Assembly: GCA_014801595.1 (NCBI GenBank)
Contig: JAAVDV010000021.1
Coordinates: 1 to 12,178, forward strand
Length of the DNA: 12,178 nucleotides
Source of the DNA: Bacteroides sp.
Lineage (GTDB): Bacteria; Bacteroidota; Bacteroidia; Bacteroidales; Muribaculaceae
Direction of reading: 5' to 3'
Shown in pieces: positions 1 to 6,524 of this stretch. The translations under genes and the position numbers were made by a program. Position 1 is the first letter of the stretch; every line of letters starts with the position of its first letter. A model generated the notes under the pieces. It was not told where the DNA came from. It was given only the letters and a program-made list of their open reading frames with translations, and did no database searches.

Positions 1-126
1 AATTTGGTGGTCAGCCGACTTTTCGGTGTTTTGAATTTGGTGGTCAGCCGACTTTTTGGCGTTTTGAATTTGGTGGTCAGCCGACTTTTTGGCGTTTTGA
101 ATTTGGTGGTCAGGTGACTTTTCGGG
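1..126. repeat. 33-bp tandem repeat, 3 full units plus a degenerate partial copy
   Basis: Direct head-to-tail units begin at 1, 34, 67 and 100, each starting AATTTGGTGGTCAG. The first three are full length (33 bp) and differ at only two positions. The fourth keeps the first 14 bases and then diverges. There are no spacers between units, so this is not a CRISPR array. The window begins exactly at a unit boundary, so the array may extend to the left. No gene is assigned here. On the + strand the units stay open as an 11-codon repeat that ends at a TGA at 115-117, so they could be the tail of an upstream gene. An intergenic minisatellite is equally possible. Confidence 0.9.
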
Positions 127-153
127 ATATGCGTAATTTTTACACAAAATTAT

Positions 154-184
154 TTGGTGGGTTAAAACAAAATTACTAACTTTG
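154..184 (+). promoter_or_regulatory. Bacteroidetes-type promoter of the Nudix regulator gene
   Basis: A -33 TTG (154-156) is followed after 20 bp by TAACTTTG (177-184), which matches the Bacteroidetes -7 consensus TAnnTTTG. Transcription would begin near 190, giving a leader of about 30 nt before the ATG at 220. The -33 box lies in ATTTGGTGG, the same nine bases that open each unit of the upstream tandem repeat. Confidence 0.7.
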
Positions 185-219
185 CGTTATAATTACACAA
201 ACCAAGAAAAGTAGACACG

Positions 220-930
220 ATGATGTATACATATAAATATCCACATCCGGCCCTCACGACCGACTGCGTCATATTCGGCTTCGATGGCACGCGTCTGCAA
301 GTGCTGCTAATCGAACGTGGTCTTGAGCCTTTCGAAGGATGCTGGGCACTGCCGGGTGGTTTCATGCGGATGGATGAAACCCTTGAGGAATGCGCCCGCC
401 GCGAACTGCAGGAGGAGACCGGCATCATCGATGTCCATCTTGAGCAGCTTGGTGCTTTCAGCCGGGTTGACCGCGACCCGCGCGAACGTGTCGTCACCGT
501 GGCTTTCCTGGCGCTTGTCCCGTCGCTGAGGTTTGAGGTGCGGGGTGGTGATGACGCTAAGAAAGCGGCATGGTTTGATGCCGACGCTCTCCCTCCGCTC
601 GCCTTCGACCATAAGCATATACTCGAAGAGGCCCGGCAGAGACTACGCGAGATTTTGCGCCTTCGTCCGGTGGCGTTCACACTGGTAGGGGAGATGTTCA
701 GTATCGACGAGCTGCGCCGCGTCTACGAGGCCGTCAACGACACCTCTTATGATCGCCGCAACTTCCACCGAAAACTCCTTAACTCCGGATTAGTGGAGGA
801 GGCCGAAGCTCTATACGAAGCCTCGGCCGTGGGTCGCCCTCCGAAAATGTTCACCCTACGCGATCGTCGGGAATCCTCCCGAGATGAGGAGGGTGCCGAC
901 CCCTCGCTCAAGGATATATTTAATTTCTGA
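220..930 (+). CDS. Nudix hydrolase domain with C-terminal winged helix (NrtR/AraR-type regulator)
   Basis: The protein has 236 aa. Residues 10-140 form a Nudix fold and about 155-215 a winged helix of the kind found in NrtR-family regulators (RRNFHRKLL, then GRPPKMFTL). The Nudix box at 47-69 is complete: G47, E53, R61-E62, E65-E66, G68. In this family the Nudix domain senses a nucleotide-sugar or sugar ligand such as ADP-ribose and the winged helix binds DNA; a known Bacteroides member, AraR, controls arabinose genes and has lost catalysis. Here the catalytic glutamates remain, so it may hydrolyse its ligand, act as a regulator, or both. The last 20 or so residues are charged and look disordered. 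The start could be either of two adjacent ATGs (220 or 223). It stands alone behind its own promoter; no NAD or sugar genes are adjacent, so its targets are unknown. Confidence 0.88.
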   Translation: MMYTYKYPHPALTTDCVIFGFDGTRLQVLLIERGLEPFEGCWALPGGFMRMDETLEECARRELQEETGIIDVHLEQLGAFSRVDRDPRERVVTVAFLALVPSLRFEVRGGDDAKKAAWFDADALPPLAFDHKHILEEARQRLREILRLRPVAFTLVGEMFSIDELRRVYEAVNDTSYDRRNFHRKLLNSGLVEEAEALYEASAVGRPPKMFTLRDRRESSRDEEGADPSLKDIFNF

Positions 931-961
931 TTCCGCATAAACCGCCAAAACGCTCTCTTAT

Positions 962-1085
962 ATTCAACGCTTTCATCTACATTCAACGCTTTTCAAGAAA
1001 TTTTTAAATTATCCGATTTACCTTCCCGTCGGTTGCGGTATATAAATCCACACCGCCTTTCCTATATGGAAAATATTCAACGTAT
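962..1085. repeat. Three copies of ATTCAACG between the Nudix and vWA genes
   Basis: ATTCAACGCTTT occurs at 962-973 and again at 981-992, with starts 19 bp apart. A shorter copy, ATTCAACGTAT, is at 1075-1085, shortly before the vWA start codon. Spaced direct repeats in a promoter region can be operator half-sites, but no protein is implicated and chance is possible. A weak inverted repeat (GCGGT 1035-1039, ACCGC 1052-1056) lies between them. No clean TAnnTTTG box was found in this gap. Confidence 0.4.
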
Positions 1086-1113
1086 AACCTTTAACCCCAA
1101 CCCCAGTCAAATT

Positions 1114-1791
1114 ATGGAAAAGACAACATTCTTCAATCTCATTATCCTCGACGAATCCGGCTCAATGAGCCCCATGCGCTCGGCCACCATCGAGGGATGC
1201 AACAGCGTCATCAGCGGTGGCCGCCAGGTGCAGCAGGAGAACCCCGACACTCAGCGTGTACTCATGAGCATCTACGCCTTCCAGAGCGGCTATCACCAGA
1301 ACCCCTCACGCTATATCGTGAAACACAAGCCTGTCGCTGACGTGGCCGATCTCACTGCCGACGACTATAGTCCCTCCGGCTGCACGCCACTATATGATGC
1401 CATCGGCACGACATTGACCGAGCTCGAAAGCGTAGCCTCCACCCACGCCGATGCCACAGGCATGATCACAATCATGACTGACGGTGAAGAGAACTCCTCG
1501 ACCACCTATTCCCACGCCGACTGCGTGCGGCTTATCGACCGATTCAAGGAGATGGGTTGGACCATCAACTTCTTCGGAGCGAATATCGACGTGGAGAAGG
1601 TCTCCGGCTCCCTGCATATCGATCACAGTATGGCATTCTCCGCAGACTGCGCGGGTGTAGGCGCTGCAATGAAAGCCCAGACAAAGTACTGCATAGACAT
1701 CATGCGCGACGAGGCAATGATGAGCGATGCACCGATCAATGCCAAGATGCAACGTCGCAGAACCCGTGGAAAAGATATCTTCGGGAAATGA
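1114..1791 (+). CDS. Small von Willebrand factor A (vWA) domain protein
   Basis: The protein has 225 aa and is essentially one vWA domain. The metal-ion-dependent adhesion site is complete: D13-x-S15-x-S17 (DESGS), T91 in GCTPLYD, and D123 in MTDGEENSS, so it should bind Mg2+ and probably a protein partner. There is no signal peptide or membrane segment, so it is predicted cytoplasmic. The C-terminus is basic (QRRRTRGK). The ATG at 1114 is chosen because homology begins there (EKTTFFNLIILDESGSM). In-frame upstream starts at 1066 (ATG) and 1033 (TTG) would add a stretch that does not resemble the family. It is a single gene, separated from the next by a terminator. Cytoplasmic vWA proteins often serve metal-dependent assembly or chaperone-like roles; nothing here fixes the partner. 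Confidence 0.85.
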   Translation: MEKTTFFNLIILDESGSMSPMRSATIEGCNSVISGGRQVQQENPDTQRVLMSIYAFQSGYHQNPSRYIVKHKPVADVADLTADDYSPSGCTPLYDAIGTTLTELESVASTHADATGMITIMTDGEENSSTTYSHADCVRLIDRFKEMGWTINFFGANIDVEKVSGSLHIDHSMAFSADCAGVGAAMKAQTKYCIDIMRDEAMMSDAPINAKMQRRRTRGKDIFGK

Positions 1792-1847
1792 TCCCTATCC
1801 TTCTGTCGGGAATTGCGTGACAGATTAAGCTCATAGTGATTCAGATA

Positions 1848-1887
1848 ATGGGTCCTCCGGCATCTCTCAGGGCGCCGGGGGACCCAT
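1848..1887 (+). terminator. Hairpin terminator after the vWA gene
   Basis: A 14-bp stem (ATGGGTCCTCCGGC at 1848-1861 with GCCGGGGGACCCAT at 1874-1887) contains one G-U wobble and closes a 12-nt loop. Only a short T run follows (GATTTT, 1891-1896), so termination may be partial. It lies immediately before the next promoter. Confidence 0.7.
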
Positions 1888-1894
1888 GCTGATT

Positions 1895-1925
1895 TTGCAG
1901 GTTTGCAAAATTTTTTGTAAATTTG
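1895..1925 (+). promoter_or_regulatory. Promoter of the DUF1846 gene
   Basis: TTG (1895-1897), a 20-bp spacer, then TAAATTTG (1918-1925) is a consensus Bacteroidetes promoter. The spacer carries the imperfect palindrome CAAAATTTTTTG (1906-1917) directly against the -7 box. The ATG follows nine bases after the box, so the transcript would have almost no leader. The promoter before the helicase gene is nearly identical (27 of 32 positions). Confidence 0.8.
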
Positions 1926-1934
1926 CAGTCCGTT

Positions 1935-3428
1935 ATGAAATACGGTTTTGACAACGAGAAATATCTCAAAATTCAGTCCGAACATATCAAGGAGCGTATA
2001 GCTCAGTTCGGCAACAAGCTTTATCTCGAACTCGGAGGTAAGCTATTCGATGACCACCACGCCAGCCGCGTGCTCCCCGGTTTCCAACCCGACAGCAAGC
2101 TGAGGATGCTCAGCCAACTCGCTGATCAGGCGGAGATTGTCATCGTCATCTCAGCAAAGGACATCGAGAAGAACAAAGTGCGCACGGATCTTGGCATCAC
2201 CTATGATATGGATGTGCTTCGTCTGCGCGAAGAGTTCATGAAACGGGGATTCATGGTATCCTCCGTCGTGATCACCCACTACAATGGCCAGAGCAGCGCG
2301 GATGCCTTCCGCAAGAAACTCGAGCATCTCGGCATCGACACCTATCTCCACTATACCATCGAGGGGTATCCCGAGAATGTGGCCCTTATCGACTCCGACG
2401 AGGGCTTCGGGCGCAATGACTATGTCAAGACCTCGCGCCCGCTCGTGATCGTCACGGCCCCCGGCCCCGGAAGCGGCAAAATGGCCGTATGTCTGAGCCA
2501 GCTCTACAATGAGAACAAACGTGGCATAAAGGCAGGCTATGCAAAGTTCGAGACCTTCCCTGTCTGGAGTCTTCCGTTGCGCCATCCCGTCAATATCGCC
2601 TACGAGGCGGCCACGGCCGATCTCAACGATATCAACATGATCGACCCCTTCCATCTCGACGCTTACGGCAAGACGGCTATCAACTATAACCGCGACATCG
2701 AGATATTCCCGGTGCTGAACGCCCTTTTCGAGGGAATCTACGGTGAGAATCCCTATAAATCGCCGACGGATATGGGTGTGAATATGGTCGGGTTCTGCAT
2801 AAGCGATGACGCCGTTTGTCGCGAAGCCTCCCGTCAGGAGATTGTGCGTCGTTATTTCAGCGCGCTCAATGAGTTCGCATCGGGTGCCGATAACGAACGT
2901 GAGGTCAACAAGATCTCCCTCCTGTTCAAACAAGCCGGCATAAGCCCCGACTATAGATTGCCGCTCGTAGCGGCTCGTGAACGTGCCCGTCTCAGCGGTG
3001 TCCCCTGTTCGGCCATCGAGTTGGCTGACGGCACGATAATCACGGCTGAATCAGGCGATTTGCTCGGGTCGAGCTCGGCGCTTCTCCTCAACTCGATGAA
3101 GCATCTGGCCGGCATTGACCATGATCTGAAGCTTATTCCGCAGAGTCTGATCGAACCGGTGCAGAATACCAAGACCGAATATCTCCATAGCCGCAATCCG
3201 CGTCTTCATACGGATGAGGTGCTCGTGGCTCTCTCCGTGCTTAGCCCCACCGACGACAATTGCAGACGGGCTCTCGAGACTCTCCCGATGCTTGACGGCT
3301 GTCAGATGCACTCCACGGAGATGCTTGGCGAGGTAGACCATAAGATATTCAAGAAACTCGGTGTCGGACTCACGTGCGACCCTGCCAAGAAGCGTTCGCG
3401 CAACGCGGCTCTCGCACCGCAGGAGTAA
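1935..3428 (+). CDS. DUF1846 (UPF0371) family protein
   Basis: This is a full-length family member of 497 aa, recognisable from its first residues (YGFDNEKYLKIQSEHIKERI) and from LPGFQPDSKLRML. The family is conserved over about 500 residues and found in many anaerobic and fermentative bacteria; its biochemical role is not established to my knowledge. An N-terminal alpha/beta region of about 320 residues has alternating hydrophobic strands, including the strand leading into GPGSGKM at 177-183, which resembles a phosphate-binding loop. A smaller C-terminal domain follows. There is no signal peptide or membrane segment, so it should be cytosolic. The ATG at 1935 is chosen because the family begins there and it sits just after the promoter; the TTG at 1923 is inside the -7 box. 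It is probably monocistronic, since the next gene has its own promoter. Confidence 0.9.
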   Translation: MKYGFDNEKYLKIQSEHIKERIAQFGNKLYLELGGKLFDDHHASRVLPGFQPDSKLRMLSQLADQAEIVIVISAKDIEKNKVRTDLGITYDMDVLRLREEFMKRGFMVSSVVITHYNGQSSADAFRKKLEHLGIDTYLHYTIEGYPENVALIDSDEGFGRNDYVKTSRPLVIVTAPGPGSGKMAVCLSQLYNENKRGIKAGYAKFETFPVWSLPLRHPVNIAYEAATADLNDINMIDPFHLDAYGKTAINYNRDIEIFPVLNALFEGIYGENPYKSPTDMGVNMVGFCISDDAVCREASRQEIVRRYFSALNEFASGADNEREVNKISLLFKQAGISPDYRLPLVAARERARLSGVPCSAIELADGTIITAESGDLLGSSSALLLNSMKHLAGIDHDLKLIPQSLIEPVQNTKTEYLHSRNPRLHTDEVLVALSVLSPTDDNCRRALETLPMLDGCQMHSTEMLGEVDHKIFKKLGVGLTCDPAKKRSRNAALAPQE

Positions 3429-3443
3429 GCTCCGGGTTTATTG

Positions 3444-3474
3444 TTGCAGACTCGCGAAATTTTTCGTAAATTTG
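3444..3474 (+). promoter_or_regulatory. Promoter of the helicase gene
   Basis: TTG (3444-3446), 20 bp, then TAAATTTG (3467-3474). The spacer holds CGAAATTTTTCG (3455-3466), the same palindrome as in the DUF1846 promoter but with both members of one base pair changed. The start codon at 3483 follows after eight bases, again leaving almost no 5' UTR. Confidence 0.8.
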
Positions 3475-3482
3475 CGTCATCT

Positions 3483-5675
3483 ATGACGCAGAATGATCCA
3501 ATATTATCCGGCCTCAACGAGCGCCAGACCGAGGCGGTCCTCGCCACGGAAGGTCAGGTGCGCGTTGTGGCCGGAGCCGGTTCCGGCAAGACGCGTGTTC
3601 TGGCCCACCGTTTCGCCCATCTTGTCGACAATCTCGGTGTCGACCCGGCCAATATATTGTGCATGACCTTCACCAACAAGGCCGCCGCCGAGATGCGCAC
3701 CCGCATAGCCCGGATGGTGACGGCCGTAAACGCCAACGATTTCGTATGCACGATACACGGCTTCTGTGTCAAGGTGCTCAGGCGCGACATCTATCGTCTG
3801 GGATTTCCCGCCAACTTCACGATTCTCGATGACGACGACAAGGAGCAGCTGGCCAAACGCGCGCTTGAGCTTCACGGACTCGACCGCACGCGCAAGACGG
3901 TGAGGCTGCTCACACGCGGTGTGGCCCACCATAAGTTTGATGTCTGTCCCGACTACATCAACCGCTATATGCTCGCCACTTCGCCGAAATTCCGGGACAC
4001 TCGCGGATTTGACGAAGTGGAGACATATATCCATTATCAGGCCCTCAACTATTGTCTTGATTTCGACGACCTCGTGCTTTTCACGCTATATCTTTTCGAC
4101 CGTTTCCCGGAAGTGAGGGATTATTGGCAGGACACGCTCAATTACGTCATGGTCGACGAGGCTCAGGACTGCAACGAATATGATTGGAAGATCATACGCC
4201 TCGTAAGCGCGAAGTATCATAATCTGTTTATTGTCGGCGATCCCGACCAGGCCATATATGAATGGCGCGGCGCGCGCCCGGCCGAATTTATCGGCTGGGA
4301 AGCGGATCAGACCATAGTGCTCGACCGCAACTACCGCTCCACTCCCGATGTGCTCGATGTGGCGAACGCAGTCATCTCCAATAATCAGCATAGAATCCCG
4401 AAGAACCTCCATACGGAGCGACCGCGCGGTGAGAAACCCGTGCATCTCCATGCTCCCAGCGAGGGGAAGGAGGCGCGTCTTATCGGACGCGAGATCGAGC
4501 GACTTCACAACGAAGGGGCGCCATGGTCGGACTTCGCTATTCTTTTCCGGGCGTCGCATCTTTCGCGTAGTCTCGAACAGGAGCTTCTGCGCCGCAGAAT
4601 CCCCTATGTCATATGGGGAGGTGTCCGTTTCTTCGAACGCCGGGAGATAAAGGATTGTCTGGCTTATCTGCGTCTGATAGCTTGGAATGATAATTTATCC
4701 TTCTCGCGTATAATCAACAATCCCTCGCGGCGTTTCGGCCGCACATCACTTCAGAAGATACGCGAATATTCCGTCGCCGAACGCAAGCCATATTTCGAAG
4801 TGCTCAAGGAGCATCTGGAGGAGTGGAAAACCACCCGTGCCTACAAACCCCTTAAGGATTTCATCGCTCTTATCGAGAACGCGAGAGGGGAGATGCTGAC
4901 ATCGACCGTGTCGGAATTGCTCAATAAGGTGCTGAAGGAGTCGGGGCTCACTCAGTCGCTGCGCGAGGATCCCGAGGCGGAACGGCTGGAGAATGTGGAG
5001 GAATTGCTGAGTTCGATACGTCATTACGAGTCGCGGCGTGAGCCCGACGAGATAAGTCTGCCGGCCTATCTGCAGGACATAGCCCTCTTTACCAACGCCG
5101 ACCATCGCGGCGATACCGACAGTGTGCGGCTGATGACTATTCATCAGGCTAAGGGACTGGAATTTCCGGTTGTGTTTGTCAGCGGGCTATCGGAGGGGAT
5201 TTTCCCGAGTCATCGGGCTCTTAGAGAACGCCGTCTTGCCGCCCTTGAGGAGGAGCGGAGGCTGATGTATGTGGCTGTCACCCGTGCGGAGCGTCGGCTA
5301 TATCTGAGCGAAAGCGAGGGATGGAATTTCCAGACATCGGCCGATAAATATCCATCACGCTTTCTCGCCGAGATTCCGCAGAATCTGCTGTTGCATGAAG
5401 GAAAGATCGACCGCACGCTATGGGAGGGCAGTCTCTCGCTCGTGCGTGCGATCAATGCCGAAATCGGTATACGCGAACCCGACACCATGGATTTGGCGCA
5501 GCCGGATCAGCTTCCGGTGTGTCCGTTCAGGAAAGGTGACCGGGTGACACATAAGTTCTTCGGTGAAGGGGTGGTGACGGATGTGTCGCCCGATGGTCAG
5601 AAGGTGCGTGTCCGCTTCGGGCCGGATGCCGCTTCGGAGCGACAATTGATGGCCAGAGTGCTGACTCCGGTCTGA
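3483..5675 (+). CDS. pcrA: ATP-dependent DNA helicase, UvrD/PcrA type (superfamily 1A)
   Basis: This 3'-to-5' DNA helicase/translocase has 730 aa, close to the usual 720-730 of PcrA and UvrD. The SF1A motifs are present in order: Q motif LNERQTEAV (11-19), Walker A AGAGSGKT (30-37), motif Ia TFTNKAAAEM (62-71), motif II VDEAQD (224-229), motif III GDPDQAIYEWRG (252-263), motif IV DRNYRS, a GGVRFFERREIKD segment, motif V with IHQAKGLEFPVVF, and motif VI VAVTRAERR (from 597). The last 47 residues (from K684-G-D) resemble the PcrA C-terminal Tudor-like domain that contacts RNA polymerase. The family unwinds DNA in nucleotide excision repair, replication restart and removal of stalled complexes. 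The ATG at 3483 fits the promoter and the family N-terminus; the TTG at 3441 lies upstream of it. PcrA is the best name, but a second UvrD paralogue elsewhere in the genome cannot be excluded. Confidence 0.93.
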   Translation: MTQNDPILSGLNERQTEAVLATEGQVRVVAGAGSGKTRVLAHRFAHLVDNLGVDPANILCMTFTNKAAAEMRTRIARMVTAVNANDFVCTIHGFCVKVLRRDIYRLGFPANFTILDDDDKEQLAKRALELHGLDRTRKTVRLLTRGVAHHKFDVCPDYINRYMLATSPKFRDTRGFDEVETYIHYQALNYCLDFDDLVLFTLYLFDRFPEVRDYWQDTLNYVMVDEAQDCNEYDWKIIRLVSAKYHNLFIVGDPDQAIYEWRGARPAEFIGWEADQTIVLDRNYRSTPDVLDVANAVISNNQHRIPKNLHTERPRGEKPVHLHAPSEGKEARLIGREIERLHNEGAPWSDFAILFRASHLSRSLEQELLRRRIPYVIWGGVRFFERREIKDCLAYLRLIAWNDNLSFSRIINNPSRRFGRTSLQKIREYSVAERKPYFEVLKEHLEEWKTTRAYKPLKDFIALIENARGEMLTSTVSELLNKVLKESGLTQSLREDPEAERLENVEELLSSIRHYESRREPDEISLPAYLQDIALFTNADHRGDTDSVRLMTIHQAKGLEFPVVFVSGLSEGIFPSHRALRERRLAALEEERRLMYVAVTRAERRLYLSESEGWNFQTSADKYPSRFLAEIPQNLLLHEGKIDRTLWEGSLSLVRAINAEIGIREPDTMDLAQPDQLPVCPFRKGDRVTHKFFGEGVVTDVSPDGQKVRVRFGPDAASERQLMARVLTPV

Positions 5676-5706
5676 TAATCCCGATGTAATTTACGATGTG
5701 AAGGCT

Positions 5707-5904
5707 TAAGTAGCTGTTCAAATTAAAACGAAATAATAAAGTTTCATTTCAATGATAGAATCTCGCATATCCTCCGCTTGGCGATTTTGGCCGCTTTGGC
5801 CTTGTCGCTCAGTCACGATGCCCGCATCGCTCCTTCGCTCCGCGGCCAAATCGACTCAAAATCGCCAGAGCGTATAATATGCGTTTAATTTGACCAGCTA
5901 CTTA
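5707..5904. repeat. MITE-like palindromic element with terminal inverted repeats
   Basis: The outer inverted repeats are about 23 bp: TAAGTAGCTG (5707-5716) continuing to 5730 pairs with 5882-5904, ending CAGCTACTTA, with one mismatch and one indel. A second, nested inverted repeat is centred near 5823: CGCATAT 5764-5770 with ATATGCG 5877-5883, GGCGATTTTG 5780-5789 with CAAAATCGCC 5857-5866, TTTGGCC 5795-5801 with GGCCAAA 5844-5850, and CGATGC 5816-5821 with GCATCG 5824-5829. Both ends are bounded by TA, as expected for a TA target duplication of an IS630/Tc1-like family; that is inference. No ORF is contained. Each end points a TTTAATTTGA-like -7 sequence outward. It fills the gap between the helicase and the DUF4230 pair. 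Confidence 0.75.
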
Positions 5905-6524
5905 TGAGGATAAAATGGATTGAAATATTGCTTGTCGCTCTGCTGTTTTCAGCCGGGTGCCGCAGGGATGAGGCGGAAAGGGCGGCTCCGCAGGAGGTGG
6001 CCCGTGTATCTGCGGCAGGCGACTTCTATCAGGAGGCAAAGCGCGCCGGAAAACTGGAGTTCGGCAGTTTGAAACTGACGAAGACCGTGACCACGGAGCG
6101 CACTGCCTGGTACAAGGTCGGAAGTCGGGTGGCCGCCTATTCCTATGATATATGGCTCAGGGCATATGTGGATCTCGATGAGCTCGAAGAGGAGGATGTG
6201 AAGGTAGATGAGGAGAAGGGGATAATCACGCTGACACTCCCGCCGGTGGAGGTGGAGGTGGCCGGGCGTTCGGCTGAGCTTCGCAAGGAATATGAGAATA
6301 TCGGCATCTTCCGAAGTCGTCCCGACTCTCGCGAGAGGGCTGAACTGAAGGAGATTGCCGACGCCGATTTCGCTAAAGAAATGAAAGGGAATCCGGAGTA
6401 TGTGCGTCAGCTCCGGGAAACTGCGGGGCGTAAGGCCCGCGCCTGGTTTACGGCTCTCGGGGAGTCAAGGGGATATAGAGTGGAGTTCAGCGAACCATTG
6501 AGCATATATAAGGATAGGCAATGA
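5904..6524 (+). CDS. DUF4230 family lipoprotein
   Basis: The protein has 206 aa. A lipoprotein signal peptide ends in LLFSAGC with the lipidated cysteine at C19, followed by charged residues (RRDEAERA), so it should be anchored at an envelope membrane and face the periplasm. The body matches DUF4230: a beta segment with TAWYKVGSRVAAYSYDIWLRAYVDLDEL, then the EEKGIITLTLPPVEVEV strand typical of the family, and a helical C-terminus with charged repeats. The function is unknown. The start is fixed by the signal peptide, as no other in-frame ATG would preserve it; the A of this ATG is the last base of the upstream inverted repeat. The gene overlaps its neighbour by ATGA (6521-6524), so the two are translationally coupled and probably act together. 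Confidence 0.85.
   Translation: MRIKWIEILLVALLFSAGCRRDEAERAAPQEVARVSAAGDFYQEAKRAGKLEFGSLKLTKTVTTERTAWYKVGSRVAAYSYDIWLRAYVDLDELEEEDVKVDEEKGIITLTLPPVEVEVAGRSAELRKEYENIGIFRSRPDSRERAELKEIADADFAKEMKGNPEYVRQLRETAGRKARAWFTALGESRGYRVEFSEPLSIYKDRQ

Noticed and set aside
1..126. CRISPR array
   Set aside because: The repeats abut each other without unique spacers and no cas gene is present.
162..680. - strand frame over the Nudix gene and its promoter
   Set aside because: It is Ser/Arg-rich, matches no family and covers both the well-supported Nudix frame and its promoter.
1033..1113. Longer vWA protein starting at TTG 1033 or ATG 1066
   Set aside because: The extra residues do not look like part of a vWA domain, and the ATG at 1114 gives the expected family N-terminus.
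2151..2933. Long open frame on the - strand across the DUF1846 gene
   Set aside because: It lies inside a recognised full-length gene on the other strand, has no family resemblance and is explained by codon bias.
5707..5904. Complete insertion sequence
   Set aside because: It is about 200 bp with no transposase frame. At most it is a non-autonomous element.
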